From JARLFX01 sp036404255 (GTDB lineage: Bacteria; Acidobacteriota; Terriglobia; Terriglobales; Acidobacteriaceae), in assembly GCA_036404255.1 (NCBI GenBank), contig DASWOP010000151.1, forward strand, positions 1 to 58,686: 58,686 nucleotides of DNA. Direction: 5' to 3'. The notes below the pieces were generated by a model. The model searched no databases and was not told where the DNA came from. It worked only from the letters and a program-made list of their open reading frames with translations. This document shows positions 18,177 to 27,155 of the stretch, one piece after another. Within the stretch, counting starts at the first letter, position 1. Each line of letters begins with the position of its first letter. A program made the translations under genes and the position numbers.

Positions 18177-18521
18177 ATGGATAGAGTCGCGATCTTTGCG
18201 CGTCTATGCCGCGGTAGTGTTTTTTACGAATGGGGACACGTGCCGCGCTCGACCTATTGCTTTCGGCATACCTACGCCACGCTCAGATTGCAGGAAGGCG
18301 TGGACGTGTATTTTCTTGCCGAGCAGATGGGAACTTCCGTCCAGATGATCGAGCAGCACTATGGACACGTGAATACGATCAAGCACGCCGACCGCGTGTT
18401 GCAGGGCATGGCGGGATGGGAACTGCCGCAACCGGAACTGGGCGATAGCAAGGCCAGGGCGTGGAAAGCGGCAGCGACCCGCTATCAGTCCAAAAGAGGT
18501 CAGCGCAACAAGCCGCGCTGA
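18177..18521 (+). pseudogene. Tyrosine recombinase/phage integrase, C-terminal fragment
   Basis: The segment from about 18240 encodes the catalytic C-terminus of a tyrosine recombinase: RSTYCFRHTYATLRLQEGVD carries the catalytic R-H pair, and MIEQHYGHVN carries the nucleophilic Tyr with its following His. The N-terminal arm-binding and core-binding domains, and the first catalytic Arg, are missing. The first ~20 residues of the frame look unrelated. This is a remnant of an integrated element, consistent with the broken ardC gene 600 bp downstream. Confidence 0.75.
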
Positions 18522-19096
18522 CCGTAAACCTCCCGGAACTGTCTTTTGCCGGAGCCGCTGGCGGAGGCTGGCGTAGGGAGGTGTCATCCCACTGTCCGGC
18601 CCGGACTCTCCTCACTGAGATTGTTCTGATTTGCCGCTGCCCCGCTGGGGCGTCTTTAGCGGCAAATCTCTCTGCACGTGCCGCCGCTGGCGGCTGTCCT
18701 TCGTGCAGTTCCAACCTCTTAGTGCCGGGAAGGAGATATCCCATCCACACGGTATGGCCATTTGATTTTCATCCCCGCTGACTCGTGATTCGATCCTGAA
18801 TCGCATTCTCACGTTCTGTACATTCTCTCTACAGCAATGCTGTATGCGCTTGCCACGCGGCTTGGTCCCACCTCCTGCGAGGCAGGCCGCACCCTGCGCT
18901 GCGCTCCGGGCCGAACCTTCGGACGAGCGCCGGCGGCGTGCCAAACGATGGTGCGTGTTTGGCACTGGCCGCGCCTGCCACTCGGTCCTGCGTCCTGCCC
19001 CTTGTCGTTCGTCTTCGCCTGCAATCGGGGCGTTTGTGTCTCGCTGCGCGGGGAGAAACACAAAATGCCCCTCCGGGCAGACGAAGGAGAAAAACA
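18522..19096. other. 575 bp GC-rich spacer within the integrated-element remnant
   Basis: No convincing coding frame: the several overlapping open frames are compositionally driven and share no recognisable motif. The stretch has multiple short GC-rich inverted repeats. It ends with GAAGGAG placed for the ardC-like start at 19097. Confidence 0.5.
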
Positions 19097-19375
19097 ATGC
19101 AATTCAAAGGACAAAACCAACCGCAAGCAAAACCGCAGACGGCGAAAGAAGTAATCGCCGCCAATGTTAAAACCCTTATCGCACAACTAGAGGCAGGGCA
19201 CAGTGACGCACTCACTGCATACCTGAATGCCATGAGCCGCTTTCATAGTTACAGTTTTTCCAACATCCTCGAAATCGCGCGGCAGAAGCCCGAGGCGGTA
19301 AAAGTAGCGGGGCTGTATGCGTGGAACTAGTTGGGCCGCCGGGTGAAGAAGGGCGAGAAGGGCACCCGCCGCGTG
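19097..19375 (+). pseudogene. ArdC-like antirestriction protein, N-terminal fragment with stop
   Basis: From the ATG at 19097 (GAAGGAG upstream) the frame reads as the ArdC-type N-terminal ssDNA-binding domain (DUF1738): AYLNAMSRFHSYSFSNILEI followed by ARQKPEAVKVAGLYAWN. An in-frame TAG at 19328-19330 interrupts it, after which homology resumes as LGRRVKKGEKG before dissolving near 19375. The zinc-protease-like C-terminal domain is absent. ArdC genes ride on plasmids and integrative elements, where they help evade restriction during entry, so this supports an ancient element insertion. Confidence 0.8.
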
Positions 19376-19589
19376 GGTGGTGCGAAGGCTTTCGACTCAA
19401 TCCTTGTTCGTGGTTGGTGAAGGAATACTGGGGTCCTTCACTGCGTTCAGGATGACGGCGGTTTAGGTTGGTAGTGGCGACGGGACGATGGGCGGGAGCG
19501 TTCGCGCTTCACGCGAATAACCCACCTTTACGATGAAGCCATAAAGGATGGGCCCACGCGCCCGCTCTACACCATAGGGGAATTTGCTG
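19376..19589. repeat. Intergenic spacer with REP-like sequence
   Basis: The stretch GGTCCTTCACTGCGTTCAGGATGACG and the following GC-rich text (TTCGCGCTTCACGCGAATAA, GGATGGGCCCACGCGCC) resemble dispersed intergenic repeats seen in acidobacterial genomes. No coding frame. Copy number elsewhere in the genome cannot be assessed here. Confidence 0.35.
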
Positions 19590-22500
19590 CTAGTAGTTCA
19601 GCTTGATACCGAGTTGAATGACGCGGGGGCCGCTGGCAGAGGTGATGACGCCGAAGTTGCCGTTGGTGTTGGCGCCGGAGCCGGGGAGGGGGTTTGGTGC
19701 GCAGGGTGTCAACGCGGGGTTGACCACGTCGCAGTTCGCGGTTGCGGTGAAGCCGGTGTTGGGGTTGCTCATGCTGGCATGATTCAGGGTGTTGAAGGTC
19801 TCCAGCCGGAGTTGCGCGGTGACCTTCCTGAGCTTCATGTTCTTCATCAGGGAGGCGTCAAGGTTGAAGGCGCCGGGTCCGCGAAGGCTGGCAGTGGTGC
19901 GCCCGACATTACCAAAGGTGTAGTTCGGCGGATTGACAAATGCGTCCGGGTTGAACCAATGCTGGATGGTGTGGTGTGGACCGGAAAGCGGATTGATGCC
20001 GGAGAAGTTCGGCCGGGTGGCGACGGTCTCGTTATTGGCGCCGGTGATGGAGAGCGGAGTGCCATCCTGCATGGTGATGATGCTGTTGAACGAGATATTG
20101 CTGAGTGCGCTGGAGAGGAAGCTGCGCTTTCTCAGGAAAAGCTGCCCAGGGCCGAAGGGGGCCTGCGAGATGATGGCGACGGTCAGCCGCTGATGGTGGT
20201 CAATGGTGTCGACGGTGTATTCAGAGCCGCGATTGTAGGGGTTCTGGAAGCTGCCGCTGGGACCGGTAGAGGTGCCACCGATGGTGCTGAGCGGAACGTA
20301 GATGGGATCCGACATAAGCTTGCCCAGCGTGTAGGAGGCAATGACCTGAGTGCCGCGACCGACGCGACGCTGTGAGGTGACATACATATAGTTGCCGAAG
20401 TATGTACCGGTGTGCGGCTGATAGCCGGCAACGGCAGTGTAGTAGGGATATGGCCGTAGCCGATTGAAGTTGGTGATGGTGGTTTTGGCACCGGGAAGAT
20501 TGGCATAGGGGTTGGGAACGGTCTGCTGCAGAATGTCCACGGCTCCCTGGCCCTGGCTGAAATAGATCGGATTCAGTGAGTTCATGTTGTAGTTCGGCTG
20601 CACGAAATGGATGCCGTGGTTTCCGAGATAGGAGACCTCCACAACCCATTTCCCGGGAAACTGCTTGCTGACGGAGAAGGTGAAGACCTGGGACATGGGA
20701 GTGGGCTGATTTTCCTCCTGATACGACACGCTGCCGTTGCCGAGGAAGGCATCGGGGCCAAGCTTCGAGCCGAGGTTCTGTGTGGGGGGTGTCAGGAACC
20801 CGTCCTGCAGCCTCAAGGCAGAGCCGTTGTTGGTGGTGGCGGTGTAGATCGTATCGGTGGAGCCGAAACCATTGGTTGAGCCGGCAAAACTGGCGTTTGC
20901 GGTGGACGAGTAGTAGGTCGCATATCCACCGCGAAGCACCATCTGATGCAGTTTCACCACGTTCCAGGCGAAGCTGAAGCGCGGTGAGAAGTCGAAGTAA
21001 TTTTCCCGGTTGAAGGTGCGGCCATAGCCACCCAGGCCGGAGTAGACGGTGGCGCCGGGGAAGCCATTGGCTGGATCCGTGCGGTGCGGGTCGAAGTTGC
21101 TGGTGCGGTTGCGAATCTCATACGGCTGCTGCTGATAGTCATAGCGCAGGCCAAGATTGAGGGTAAGGTTGCGCGCCGCGCGCCAGGCATCCTGCACATA
21201 AAAGCTGACACTGTAGTTCTGGAAAGTGGTTCCGCTGGAGACGGTGTCCGTGGCCTGGTTGACCTGGCCGAGGAGGAAGCTGGCGTACTGATCGCCGCTG
21301 CCTGGAAATGAGTCGCCGGAGACGGCGGTGGTGTTGGAGATGAACGAAAATACGCCGGAGGGATGAAGGTTCTGGCTGTTGTAAGCCGAGCTGTAACGAA
21401 GGTCGGTGCCTATGGCGAAGCCGTGGGTGCCGGCCTGGCGCGTCAAGTGATCGGTGATCTCATACTGAGTGGCGGCGCGGAAGCCGGTAACGGTGTTGAA
21501 GGCTGCAACCCCATTGGTCAGATTCGGCAGGGTGGTGCCGCCGGGGATATTCATGCCCAGACGCGCGGGCCAGTTCTGTCCGAAGCTGCCGGCATGGGAG
21601 GGAAAATCGGCACGGAGTATGGAGAGGCGAAGGTCGTTCAATGAGTTGGGTGAAATGACGCGAGTGTAGCCCAGGGTCAGGTTCTGGTTGATGGGGTCAT
21701 CGATGCGGCCGCTGGCGACGACGCTGGGAAATACTCCGGCATTATTCGTCTGGTTGTTGTAATTTGCATAGCGTGCAAAGATGCCGTCGCGGGAGGTGAT
21801 CTGGTAGTCAATTCTGCCCACGATCAGCCGCTGCGAACTCTGCAGCTTGGTATTGCTGAGGTAGTTGTTGGTATTGGCGCAGGGGTTGAAGAGTCCCTGG
21901 GTATTGTTGGGCAGCGGGTAAAAATTATCCTGGATGGCCTTCGCAGCGGGGTCGATCGCGGTCGAGGTGATCTGGTTGACATTGGCGTACGTAATGTTGG
22001 TGACAGTATCCGTGAAGGTGAAGCGAACGTTGAGACAAGAGCCGGGTGTGGTGGAACCAGCAGGTGTGAAATCAGTACAGGGGATGCCGGGAAAGCTTGT
22101 GCAGGGCAGCGTATTTGCAACATGGGACTGGCTGAAATCGCCATTGCGCTCCAGGGTTGTGGGCACGGTGCCGTAGGTTGGGTTCGTCTGGGTGAGTCGG
22201 TACATCTCCGTATTGGCAAAGAAGAAGAGCTTGTTGCGGATGAAGTGGCCGCTGAGAGATGCACCGAAGCGGTTGTACCGCAGCTCCGGTTTGGGCAATG
22301 AGGGCGAGGCGAAGTAATTGCGCGCGTCAAGAAAGTCATTGCGGAAAAACTCATAGAGCGTGCCGGACAGTTTATTGCCGCCGGAGCGGGTGGCGATATC
22401 AATGATGCCGCCGGAGGTAAAGCCGTATTGCGCGGGAGCCGCACCGGTGATGAGACGAAACTGCGCAATTGAATCTGCCTGCGGGTTGATGCCTACTTCG

Positions 22501-23171
22501 CCCAGGTAGTTGAGTTGGTTGTTGGCGCCGTCCAGCGTATTGGCATTCGCCCCGACGGCGCCGCCGGAGACGCGGATGGCCGATAGCTGGGTGCCGCGAT
22601 CATTGAATCCTGAACTGGTTGCACCGAAGGCGGAGGTGACGCCGGGAAGAAGCGCGGCGAGCGCCAACGCGTTGCCGCCATTGAGCGGGAGATCCTGCAG
22701 AGTGCGGTCATCGATGACGTAGCCGAGGACTCCGGAGGTGGTGTTGAGGGTGGGGGAGTCAGCCTGGACGGTGACCTCAGCCTCGACGGAACCGGGATGG
22801 AGCACGAAATCAATCTGCGCACGGGTGCCCACATCGATGATGATGCTGGGCTCGGTCATGACTTCAAAGCCTTTTTTTTTGGCAGTAACGGTGTAAGAGC
22901 CAATGATCAGAGAGGGAGAAGTGTAGAAGCCGGAAGAGTTGGTCCGGAGGGTGTAGATGGCGTTAGTCTTCGGGTTCAGGATGGTGATGGTGGCATCGAG
23001 AACCGAGGCGCCGGTTATGTCCGTGACCGTGCCGACGATGACGCCTTTATCCAGTTCCTGCGCGTGCGTGGGCAGCGGGGCGGCACAGAGAAGGGCGCCC
23101 ACTACAAGGCAGATGGATGTCCTGATTGGGCAGAAATAAGGGAAACGGGAACGAAAGGCGAGCAGAAACAA
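19590..23171 (-). CDS. Oar-type TonB-dependent outer-membrane receptor (copy 1)
   Basis: 1193 residues: signal peptide ending APLPTHAQ; carboxypeptidase-regulatory-like domain (about residues 42-125: GVIVGTVTDITGASVLDATI); plug domain (about 140-260) with LQDLPLNGGNALALAALLPG; then a long beta-barrel ending in GPRVIQLGIKLNY with C-terminal aromatic residue. Such receptors import oligosaccharides or other large ligands across the outer membrane using TonB energy. The start codon is TTG at 23171 with GAGGAAA upstream. It is divergent from a LacI regulator and has its own promoter with operator (23190-23248). The ligand is inferred to be a carbohydrate from neighbours only. Confidence 0.9.
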   Translation of the reverse strand: MFLLAFRSRFPYFCPIRTSICLVVGALLCAAPLPTHAQELDKGVIVGTVTDITGASVLDATITILNPKTNAIYTLRTNSSGFYTSPSLIIGSYTVTAKKKGFEVMTEPSIIIDVGTRAQIDFVLHPGSVEAEVTVQADSPTLNTTSGVLGYVIDDRTLQDLPLNGGNALALAALLPGVTSAFGATSSGFNDRGTQLSAIRVSGGAVGANANTLDGANNQLNYLGEVGINPQADSIAQFRLITGAAPAQYGFTSGGIIDIATRSGGNKLSGTLYEFFRNDFLDARNYFASPSLPKPELRYNRFGASLSGHFIRNKLFFFANTEMYRLTQTNPTYGTVPTTLERNGDFSQSHVANTLPCTSFPGIPCTDFTPAGSTTPGSCLNVRFTFTDTVTNITYANVNQITSTAIDPAAKAIQDNFYPLPNNTQGLFNPCANTNNYLSNTKLQSSQRLIVGRIDYQITSRDGIFARYANYNNQTNNAGVFPSVVASGRIDDPINQNLTLGYTRVISPNSLNDLRLSILRADFPSHAGSFGQNWPARLGMNIPGGTTLPNLTNGVAAFNTVTGFRAATQYEITDHLTRQAGTHGFAIGTDLRYSSAYNSQNLHPSGVFSFISNTTAVSGDSFPGSGDQYASFLLGQVNQATDTVSSGTTFQNYSVSFYVQDAWRAARNLTLNLGLRYDYQQQPYEIRNRTSNFDPHRTDPANGFPGATVYSGLGGYGRTFNRENYFDFSPRFSFAWNVVKLHQMVLRGGYATYYSSTANASFAGSTNGFGSTDTIYTATTNNGSALRLQDGFLTPPTQNLGSKLGPDAFLGNGSVSYQEENQPTPMSQVFTFSVSKQFPGKWVVEVSYLGNHGIHFVQPNYNMNSLNPIYFSQGQGAVDILQQTVPNPYANLPGAKTTITNFNRLRPYPYYTAVAGYQPHTGTYFGNYMYVTSQRRVGRGTQVIASYTLGKLMSDPIYVPLSTIGGTSTGPSGSFQNPYNRGSEYTVDTIDHHQRLTVAIISQAPFGPGQLFLRKRSFLSSALSNISFNSIITMQDGTPLSITGANNETVATRPNFSGINPLSGPHHTIQHWFNPDAFVNPPNYTFGNVGRTTASLRGPGAFNLDASLMKNMKLRKVTAQLRLETFNTLNHASMSNPNTGFTATANCDVVNPALTPCAPNPLPGSGANTNGNFGVITSASGPRVIQLGIKLNY

Positions 23172-23189
23172 GAGATTTCCTCGGCGCAG

Positions 23190-23248
23190 TAAAACGTTTC
23201 AAAATATGTGCACATCGGGTTATAGCGGGCGCGGAATGGCATTGTCAA
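23190..23248 (-). promoter_or_regulatory. Strong promoter plus LacI-type operator for TonB receptor 1
   Basis: On the minus strand: TTGACA (23243-23248), 18 bp spacer, TATAAC (23219-23224), then the operator TGAAACGTTTTA (23190-23201). The operator would lie at about +12 to +23, upstream of the TTG start at 23171. Read on the plus strand the site is TAAAACGTTTCAAAATATG, sharing the AAAATA flank with the other operators. Confidence 0.75.
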
Positions 23249-23327
23249 GCATTTCCAATGCCAATGCGGAAGGGCCTGCGGAGTCAACATATTGCGGCTG
23301 CCACGCAGAACTCTTATGATGGGTGGC

Positions 23328-24344
23328 ATGACGACGATCCATGATGTGGCGCGCCGCGCCAGAGTGTCTATCGCAGCGGTTTCACTGGCAATGAACGATG
23401 CCGGAACAAACCGTGTCAGCGCCTCAAAAAAGAAGCTGATCCTGGAGGTGGCGCGGGAGACAGGCTACCGGCCAAGCGGGGTGGCCAAGGCATTGAGCGA
23501 AGGGAACACGCATATCCTCGGCCTGGTCGTGCCTATGCGCGCCCAAATATTCTTCAATCATTTCATTGTGGAAGTGCTGGCGGGCATCCAGGCGTGCCTG
23601 CTGGAGCGCAAATACCATCTCATGATCTATTCGCATAGCACGTCGAGGGGCGGCATTACCCAGGGGGAGATGGCGCAGAGCCGCTACGCGGACGGAGTTA
23701 TCGTGCTGAATACACGGCTCTCTTCCGCACAGGACATGCTGGATACGATCCAGAGCCTGAGGAACGCGTCGATCCCGTTTGTGATGGTCAATGGGCGTCC
23801 TGCAGCGGAAGATATTCCCTATGTCGGGGTGGAGGAATACGAGGTAGGCAGGCTGGCGGGCGACTACCTGATCGGAGAAGGGCATCGCAGAATCGCCATG
23901 CTGGGCGGGGCCATGCGCAGCCCCGGGGGGCAGGTGGCGCTGCAGGGGCTGACGGATGCATGCCGGGAAAAGAAGCTTCCCGGGAAGTATCCGCTGCATG
24001 AATACACGGAGTTTGAACGCGGCAGGATCGGCCAGACGGTGACGGAGTGGATGAAAGGCAAGTATCCGCCAACGGTGATCTTCTGCGATGACCAGATGGC
24101 ACCGGAGGTCTACGAGGCCTGCGGCGCGCTGGGGCTGAGCATTCCGAAGGATGTTGCTGTGCTGGGGAGGGGAGACCTGGCGCTGGGGGCAAAGATGATC
24201 CCGAAGCTGACGACGATCCGGGTGCCGGCGATGGAAATCGGCCGGCTGGCCGCGGAGATGCTGATTGACCAGGTGGAGCAGCCTCAGGCGGCGATCCGGC
24301 AGGTTTTACTGCCATGCAGCGTGACGGTACGGGAGTCGGTTTAG
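23328..24344 (+). CDS. LacI-family transcriptional regulator 1
   Basis: The N-terminal HTH TTIHDVARRARVSIAAVSLAMN is followed by the hinge helix YRPSGVAKALSEG and a type-1 periplasmic-binding-protein-like effector domain (ILGLVVPMRAQIFFNHFI onwards; CDDQMAPEVYEACGALGLSIP). Upstream ATGs exist at 23316 and 23319; the ATG at 23328 gives the usual short leader before the HTH. Divergent from TonB receptor 1, and followed by a palindromic promoter and a decayed transporter. The effector is presumably a sugar; no effector specificity can be read. Confidence 0.9.
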   Translation: MTTIHDVARRARVSIAAVSLAMNDAGTNRVSASKKKLILEVARETGYRPSGVAKALSEGNTHILGLVVPMRAQIFFNHFIVEVLAGIQACLLERKYHLMIYSHSTSRGGITQGEMAQSRYADGVIVLNTRLSSAQDMLDTIQSLRNASIPFVMVNGRPAAEDIPYVGVEEYEVGRLAGDYLIGEGHRRIAMLGGAMRSPGGQVALQGLTDACREKKLPGKYPLHEYTEFERGRIGQTVTEWMKGKYPPTVIFCDDQMAPEVYEACGALGLSIPKDVAVLGRGDLALGAKMIPKLTTIRVPAMEIGRLAAEMLIDQVEQPQAAIRQVLLPCSVTVRESV

Positions 24345-24353
24345 GCGGGACAG

Positions 24354-24390
24354 TTGACAAGACATGACCTGAAATGTTAAACGATTAACA
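24354..24390 (+). promoter_or_regulatory. Promoter overlapping palindrome TGTTAA-N4-TTAACA
   Basis: TTGACA (24354-24359), 17 bp spacer, TTAAAC (24377-24382). The -10 is embedded in TGTTAAACGATTAACA (24375-24390), a 6+6 inverted repeat with LacI-type geometry but a different half-site from the TGAAACG family. It directly precedes the MFS transporter remnant and is a candidate operator for regulator 1. Confidence 0.55.
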
Positions 24391-24391
24391 C

Positions 24392-24868
24392 ATTGACGCA
24401 TTCTCCATCCCGTCGGGCCGCACGACAGATTGGCGCTGGGATCCCATTGCCGCACTTCCCGCCATCACGGTAATCAACTCCGTTGACCGGCAGAGTCTCG
24501 CTCTGTTGGCTCCGTCTCTGCAACGGCAGTTATTGACCAGCGGCCAGCCGTATGGCCACATCGTGAGCGGGTTTCTGGCGGCTTACACGATCTCCGGTGT
24601 GTTTGCCGGGCTATTGGTCGTGTTTTTGGCTATAATTTTGAATCGTTTTAATCCATCGCGTCTGGCGACGGCGATGGAAGTGATTGCGGCCGGGAGCGGG
24701 TGGAACGCTCTCCGCAGAAGTGGTTGTGACACGGGATTCCGCTGCATGGATACACACCAGTCTTCTGGGTGATGGGCTACTCCATCCATTGGCATTGCTA
24801 CTGATGTGGCACGTACGAGCGCTACGTAAACAGATCGTTCTAACGAAAAATATTCTAGGAGAATTTTG
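24392..24868 (+). pseudogene. MFS (hexuronate-type) transporter remnant
   Basis: Reading from 24392 in the frame of 24506, the text includes AALPAITVINSVDRQSLALL, then APSLQRQLLTSGQPYGHIVS and GFLAAYTISGVFAGL, the classic first two helices of ExuT-like MFS transporters. Near 24745-24845 the C-terminal end reappears as HGYTPVFWVMG, then, after a one-base frameshift, LLHPLALLLMWHVRALRK. The roughly ten helices between are deleted. The gene sat directly behind a LacI regulator and before sugar-processing genes, a common arrangement for uptake of the breakdown product. Uptake through this protein is lost. Confidence 0.7.
24631..24650 (+). promoter_or_regulatory. TATAAT box with LacI-type operator before the FAD gene
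   Basis: A consensus TATAAT (24631-24636) is followed at once by TGAATCGTTTTA (24639-24650), which on the opposite strand reads TAAAACGATTCAAAATTAT and fits the local operator consensus. No good -35 is visible at 16-18 bp. The pair lies inside the MFS remnant, about 220 bp before the FAD oxidoreductase start. Confidence 0.4.
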
Positions 24869-27151
24869 ATGATTGTAGACGCGACACACGGGCCAAGGCA
24901 GAACAAGACGAGCGAGATGGTTTGCGATCTATGCATTGTGGGCGGCGGTATTGCCGGGGTATGTGCGGCGATTACGGCGGCTCGCGCGGGAATTTCGGTC
25001 GTTTTTGTGCAGGACAGGCCAGTACTGGGCGGTAATGCGTCAAGCGAAGTGAGGCTCTGGATCCTGGGCGCGACCTCGCACATGGGGAATAACAACCGCT
25101 GGGCCCGCGAGGGCGGCGTGATGGATGAGATCCTGGTCGAAAACCTGTGGCGGAATCCTGAAGGGAATGCGCTGGTATTCGACTCGCTACTGTTGGAGAA
25201 GGTGGTGGAAGAGAAGAACATCACGCTTCTGCTCAATACGGCTGTTGATGGCGTCGAACTCGGGGAGGATGATTCCGTTCGCTCGGTGAGTGCGTTCTGC
25301 AGCCAGAACGAGATCCGGTATAGCATCGCGGCGCCACTGTTTTGCGATGCTTCCGGCGATGGCATTGTCGGTTTTCTGGGCGGGGCGGCGTTTCGCATGG
25401 GAGCGGAGAGCCGGGAGGAGTTCGGAGAACTGTTCGCGCCGGACGAGGCGTATGGCGAACTGCTGGGACACTCGCTGTACTTCTACAGCAAGGATGTTGG
25501 GCGGCCGGTGCGCTATGTAGCGCCGTCGTTCGCGCTGAAGGACATGACAGAGATTCCGCGGTATCGGGACTTCAAGGCGTCGGATAGCGGTTGCCGCCTG
25601 TGGTGGCTGGAGTATGGCGGGCGGAAGGACACGATCTATGAGACGGAAGAGATCAAGTGGGAGCTTTGGCGGGTCGCTTACGGGGTGTGGAACTACATTA
25701 AAAACTCCGGAAAATTCCCCGAGGCGGAGAACCTGACGTTGGAATGGATGGGCACGATTCCCGGAAAGCGGGAGAGCCGGCGGTTCGAAGGCGACCTGAT
25801 GCTTCGCCAGCAGGACCTGATGAAGCAGACCCAGTTTGAAGATACTGTGTCGTTTGGCGGCTGGGCGGTGGATCTGCATCCTTCGGACGGCGTGTACAGC
25901 GAGGAATCGCCGTGTGTGCAGTGGCATTCGAAGGGTGTTTACCAGGTGCCGTTCCGTGCGCTGTATAGCCGCAACGTGCCGAACCTGTTTCTGGCAGGGC
26001 GAATCATCAGCGCGACCCACGTTGCATTCGGGTCCACGCGGACGATGGCGACCTGCGGGCACAATGCGCAGGCTGTGGCAATGGCAGCGGCGATGTGCGC
26101 GGAAAGCGGGCTGCGTCCGAAGGATCTGCTGCAACCTGCGCGGATGAAGGCGCTGCAGACACGGCTGCTCGCGAGCGGGCAATGGATGGCGGGCGTCCGG
26201 CGTGACGATGAGCTGGACCTGGTGCGCACGGCAGAGGTGAGCGCGAGCAGCAGCCTGAAGTTGGCGGAGCTGCCCGCGAATGATGTTGTAACTCCATTGA
26301 ACGCGAGCCGGGCGATGCTGCTGCCGCTCAGCGCAGGCGCGTCCCCGGTCTTCAGCTTTTTCTTTGACGTGGAAGAGGCGACGACGCTGCAGGCTGAACT
26401 GTGGAAGGCGGAGAAGCCGGGCAACTATACGCCGGAAGTCGTGCTTGCGTCCGTGGCAGTGAAACTGGAGCCGGGCAAGCGTCTTGAGGCAAAGATAGAT
26501 TTCGCGGCGCAACTCGATCTGAGTCAGTACTACTTCGTCGTGCTGCACAAAAACGAGGCGCTGCGAGTATACCGCAGCAATCAATACGTGACAGGCGTAG
26601 TGGGTCTTTCGCAAACGATGAACGCTGCCGTAGCCAAAAGCGTAAAGCAGTCGCCGCCGGCAGGCATCGGCATCGACACGTTCGAGTTCTGGCTGCCGGA
26701 GCGTAGGCCCAAAGGCATGAACCTGGCGATGACGATCCAGCCACCGCTGGCGGCGTTTGCGGCCGAGCAGGTGAAGAACGGATATGCGCGGCCGTGGATG
26801 GGAACAAACGCGTGGGTCGCCGATGTGAAGGATGCGTCTCCGGCGCTGACATTGCGCTGGGCTTCGCCACAGACAATTCGCACGATGGTGCTCTCGTTCG
26901 ATACGGATTTCGATCATGCGATGGAGTCCGTGCTGATGACGCATTCGGAGACGGTGGTGCCATTCTGCGTACAGGCATACCGAATTCTCGACGCAAACGG
27001 AACGGTGTTGCATGAGGAAAGCGATAATCACCAGACACGAAATGTGCTGAAGTTTGCGCAGCCTGTGGTTGCAAAAGAAGTTCAAATCCAGATTCTGAAG
27101 ACGCATGGCGCGCCGGCAGCGATCTTTGAGGTAAGTTGCTATGCGGAGTAA
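24869..27151 (+). CDS. FAD-dependent oxidoreductase (FAD_oxidored family)
   Basis: Rossmann dinucleotide fold at the N-terminus: CDLCIVGGGIAGVCAAITAARAG (GxGxxG-type at about residues 27-33), with the family phrase VLGGNASSEVRLWILGA and a second FAD contact in NLFLAGRIISATHVAFGSTR. About 300 further residues form an unassigned C-terminal region, probably beta-sandwich. No signal peptide is obvious, so it may be cytoplasmic. ATG at 24869 has AGGAG 8 nt upstream. It is the first gene of an operon with a GH55-like protein (5 bp gap) and GH31. Oxidation of a sugar hydroxyl is a plausible but unproven role. Confidence 0.82.
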   Translation: MIVDATHGPRQNKTSEMVCDLCIVGGGIAGVCAAITAARAGISVVFVQDRPVLGGNASSEVRLWILGATSHMGNNNRWAREGGVMDEILVENLWRNPEGNALVFDSLLLEKVVEEKNITLLLNTAVDGVELGEDDSVRSVSAFCSQNEIRYSIAAPLFCDASGDGIVGFLGGAAFRMGAESREEFGELFAPDEAYGELLGHSLYFYSKDVGRPVRYVAPSFALKDMTEIPRYRDFKASDSGCRLWWLEYGGRKDTIYETEEIKWELWRVAYGVWNYIKNSGKFPEAENLTLEWMGTIPGKRESRRFEGDLMLRQQDLMKQTQFEDTVSFGGWAVDLHPSDGVYSEESPCVQWHSKGVYQVPFRALYSRNVPNLFLAGRIISATHVAFGSTRTMATCGHNAQAVAMAAAMCAESGLRPKDLLQPARMKALQTRLLASGQWMAGVRRDDELDLVRTAEVSASSSLKLAELPANDVVTPLNASRAMLLPLSAGASPVFSFFFDVEEATTLQAELWKAEKPGNYTPEVVLASVAVKLEPGKRLEAKIDFAAQLDLSQYYFVVLHKNEALRVYRSNQYVTGVVGLSQTMNAAVAKSVKQSPPAGIGIDTFEFWLPERRPKGMNLAMTIQPPLAAFAAEQVKNGYARPWMGTNAWVADVKDASPALTLRWASPQTIRTMVLSFDTDFDHAMESVLMTHSETVVPFCVQAYRILDANGTVLHEESDNHQTRNVLKFAQPVVAKEVQIQILKTHGAPAAIFEVSCYAE

Positions 27152-27155
27152 GACC

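Noticed and set aside
18938..19330. ArdC start upstream at 18938
   Set aside because: The residues before 19097 have no ArdC similarity and the ATG at 19097 has a well-placed GAAGGAG.
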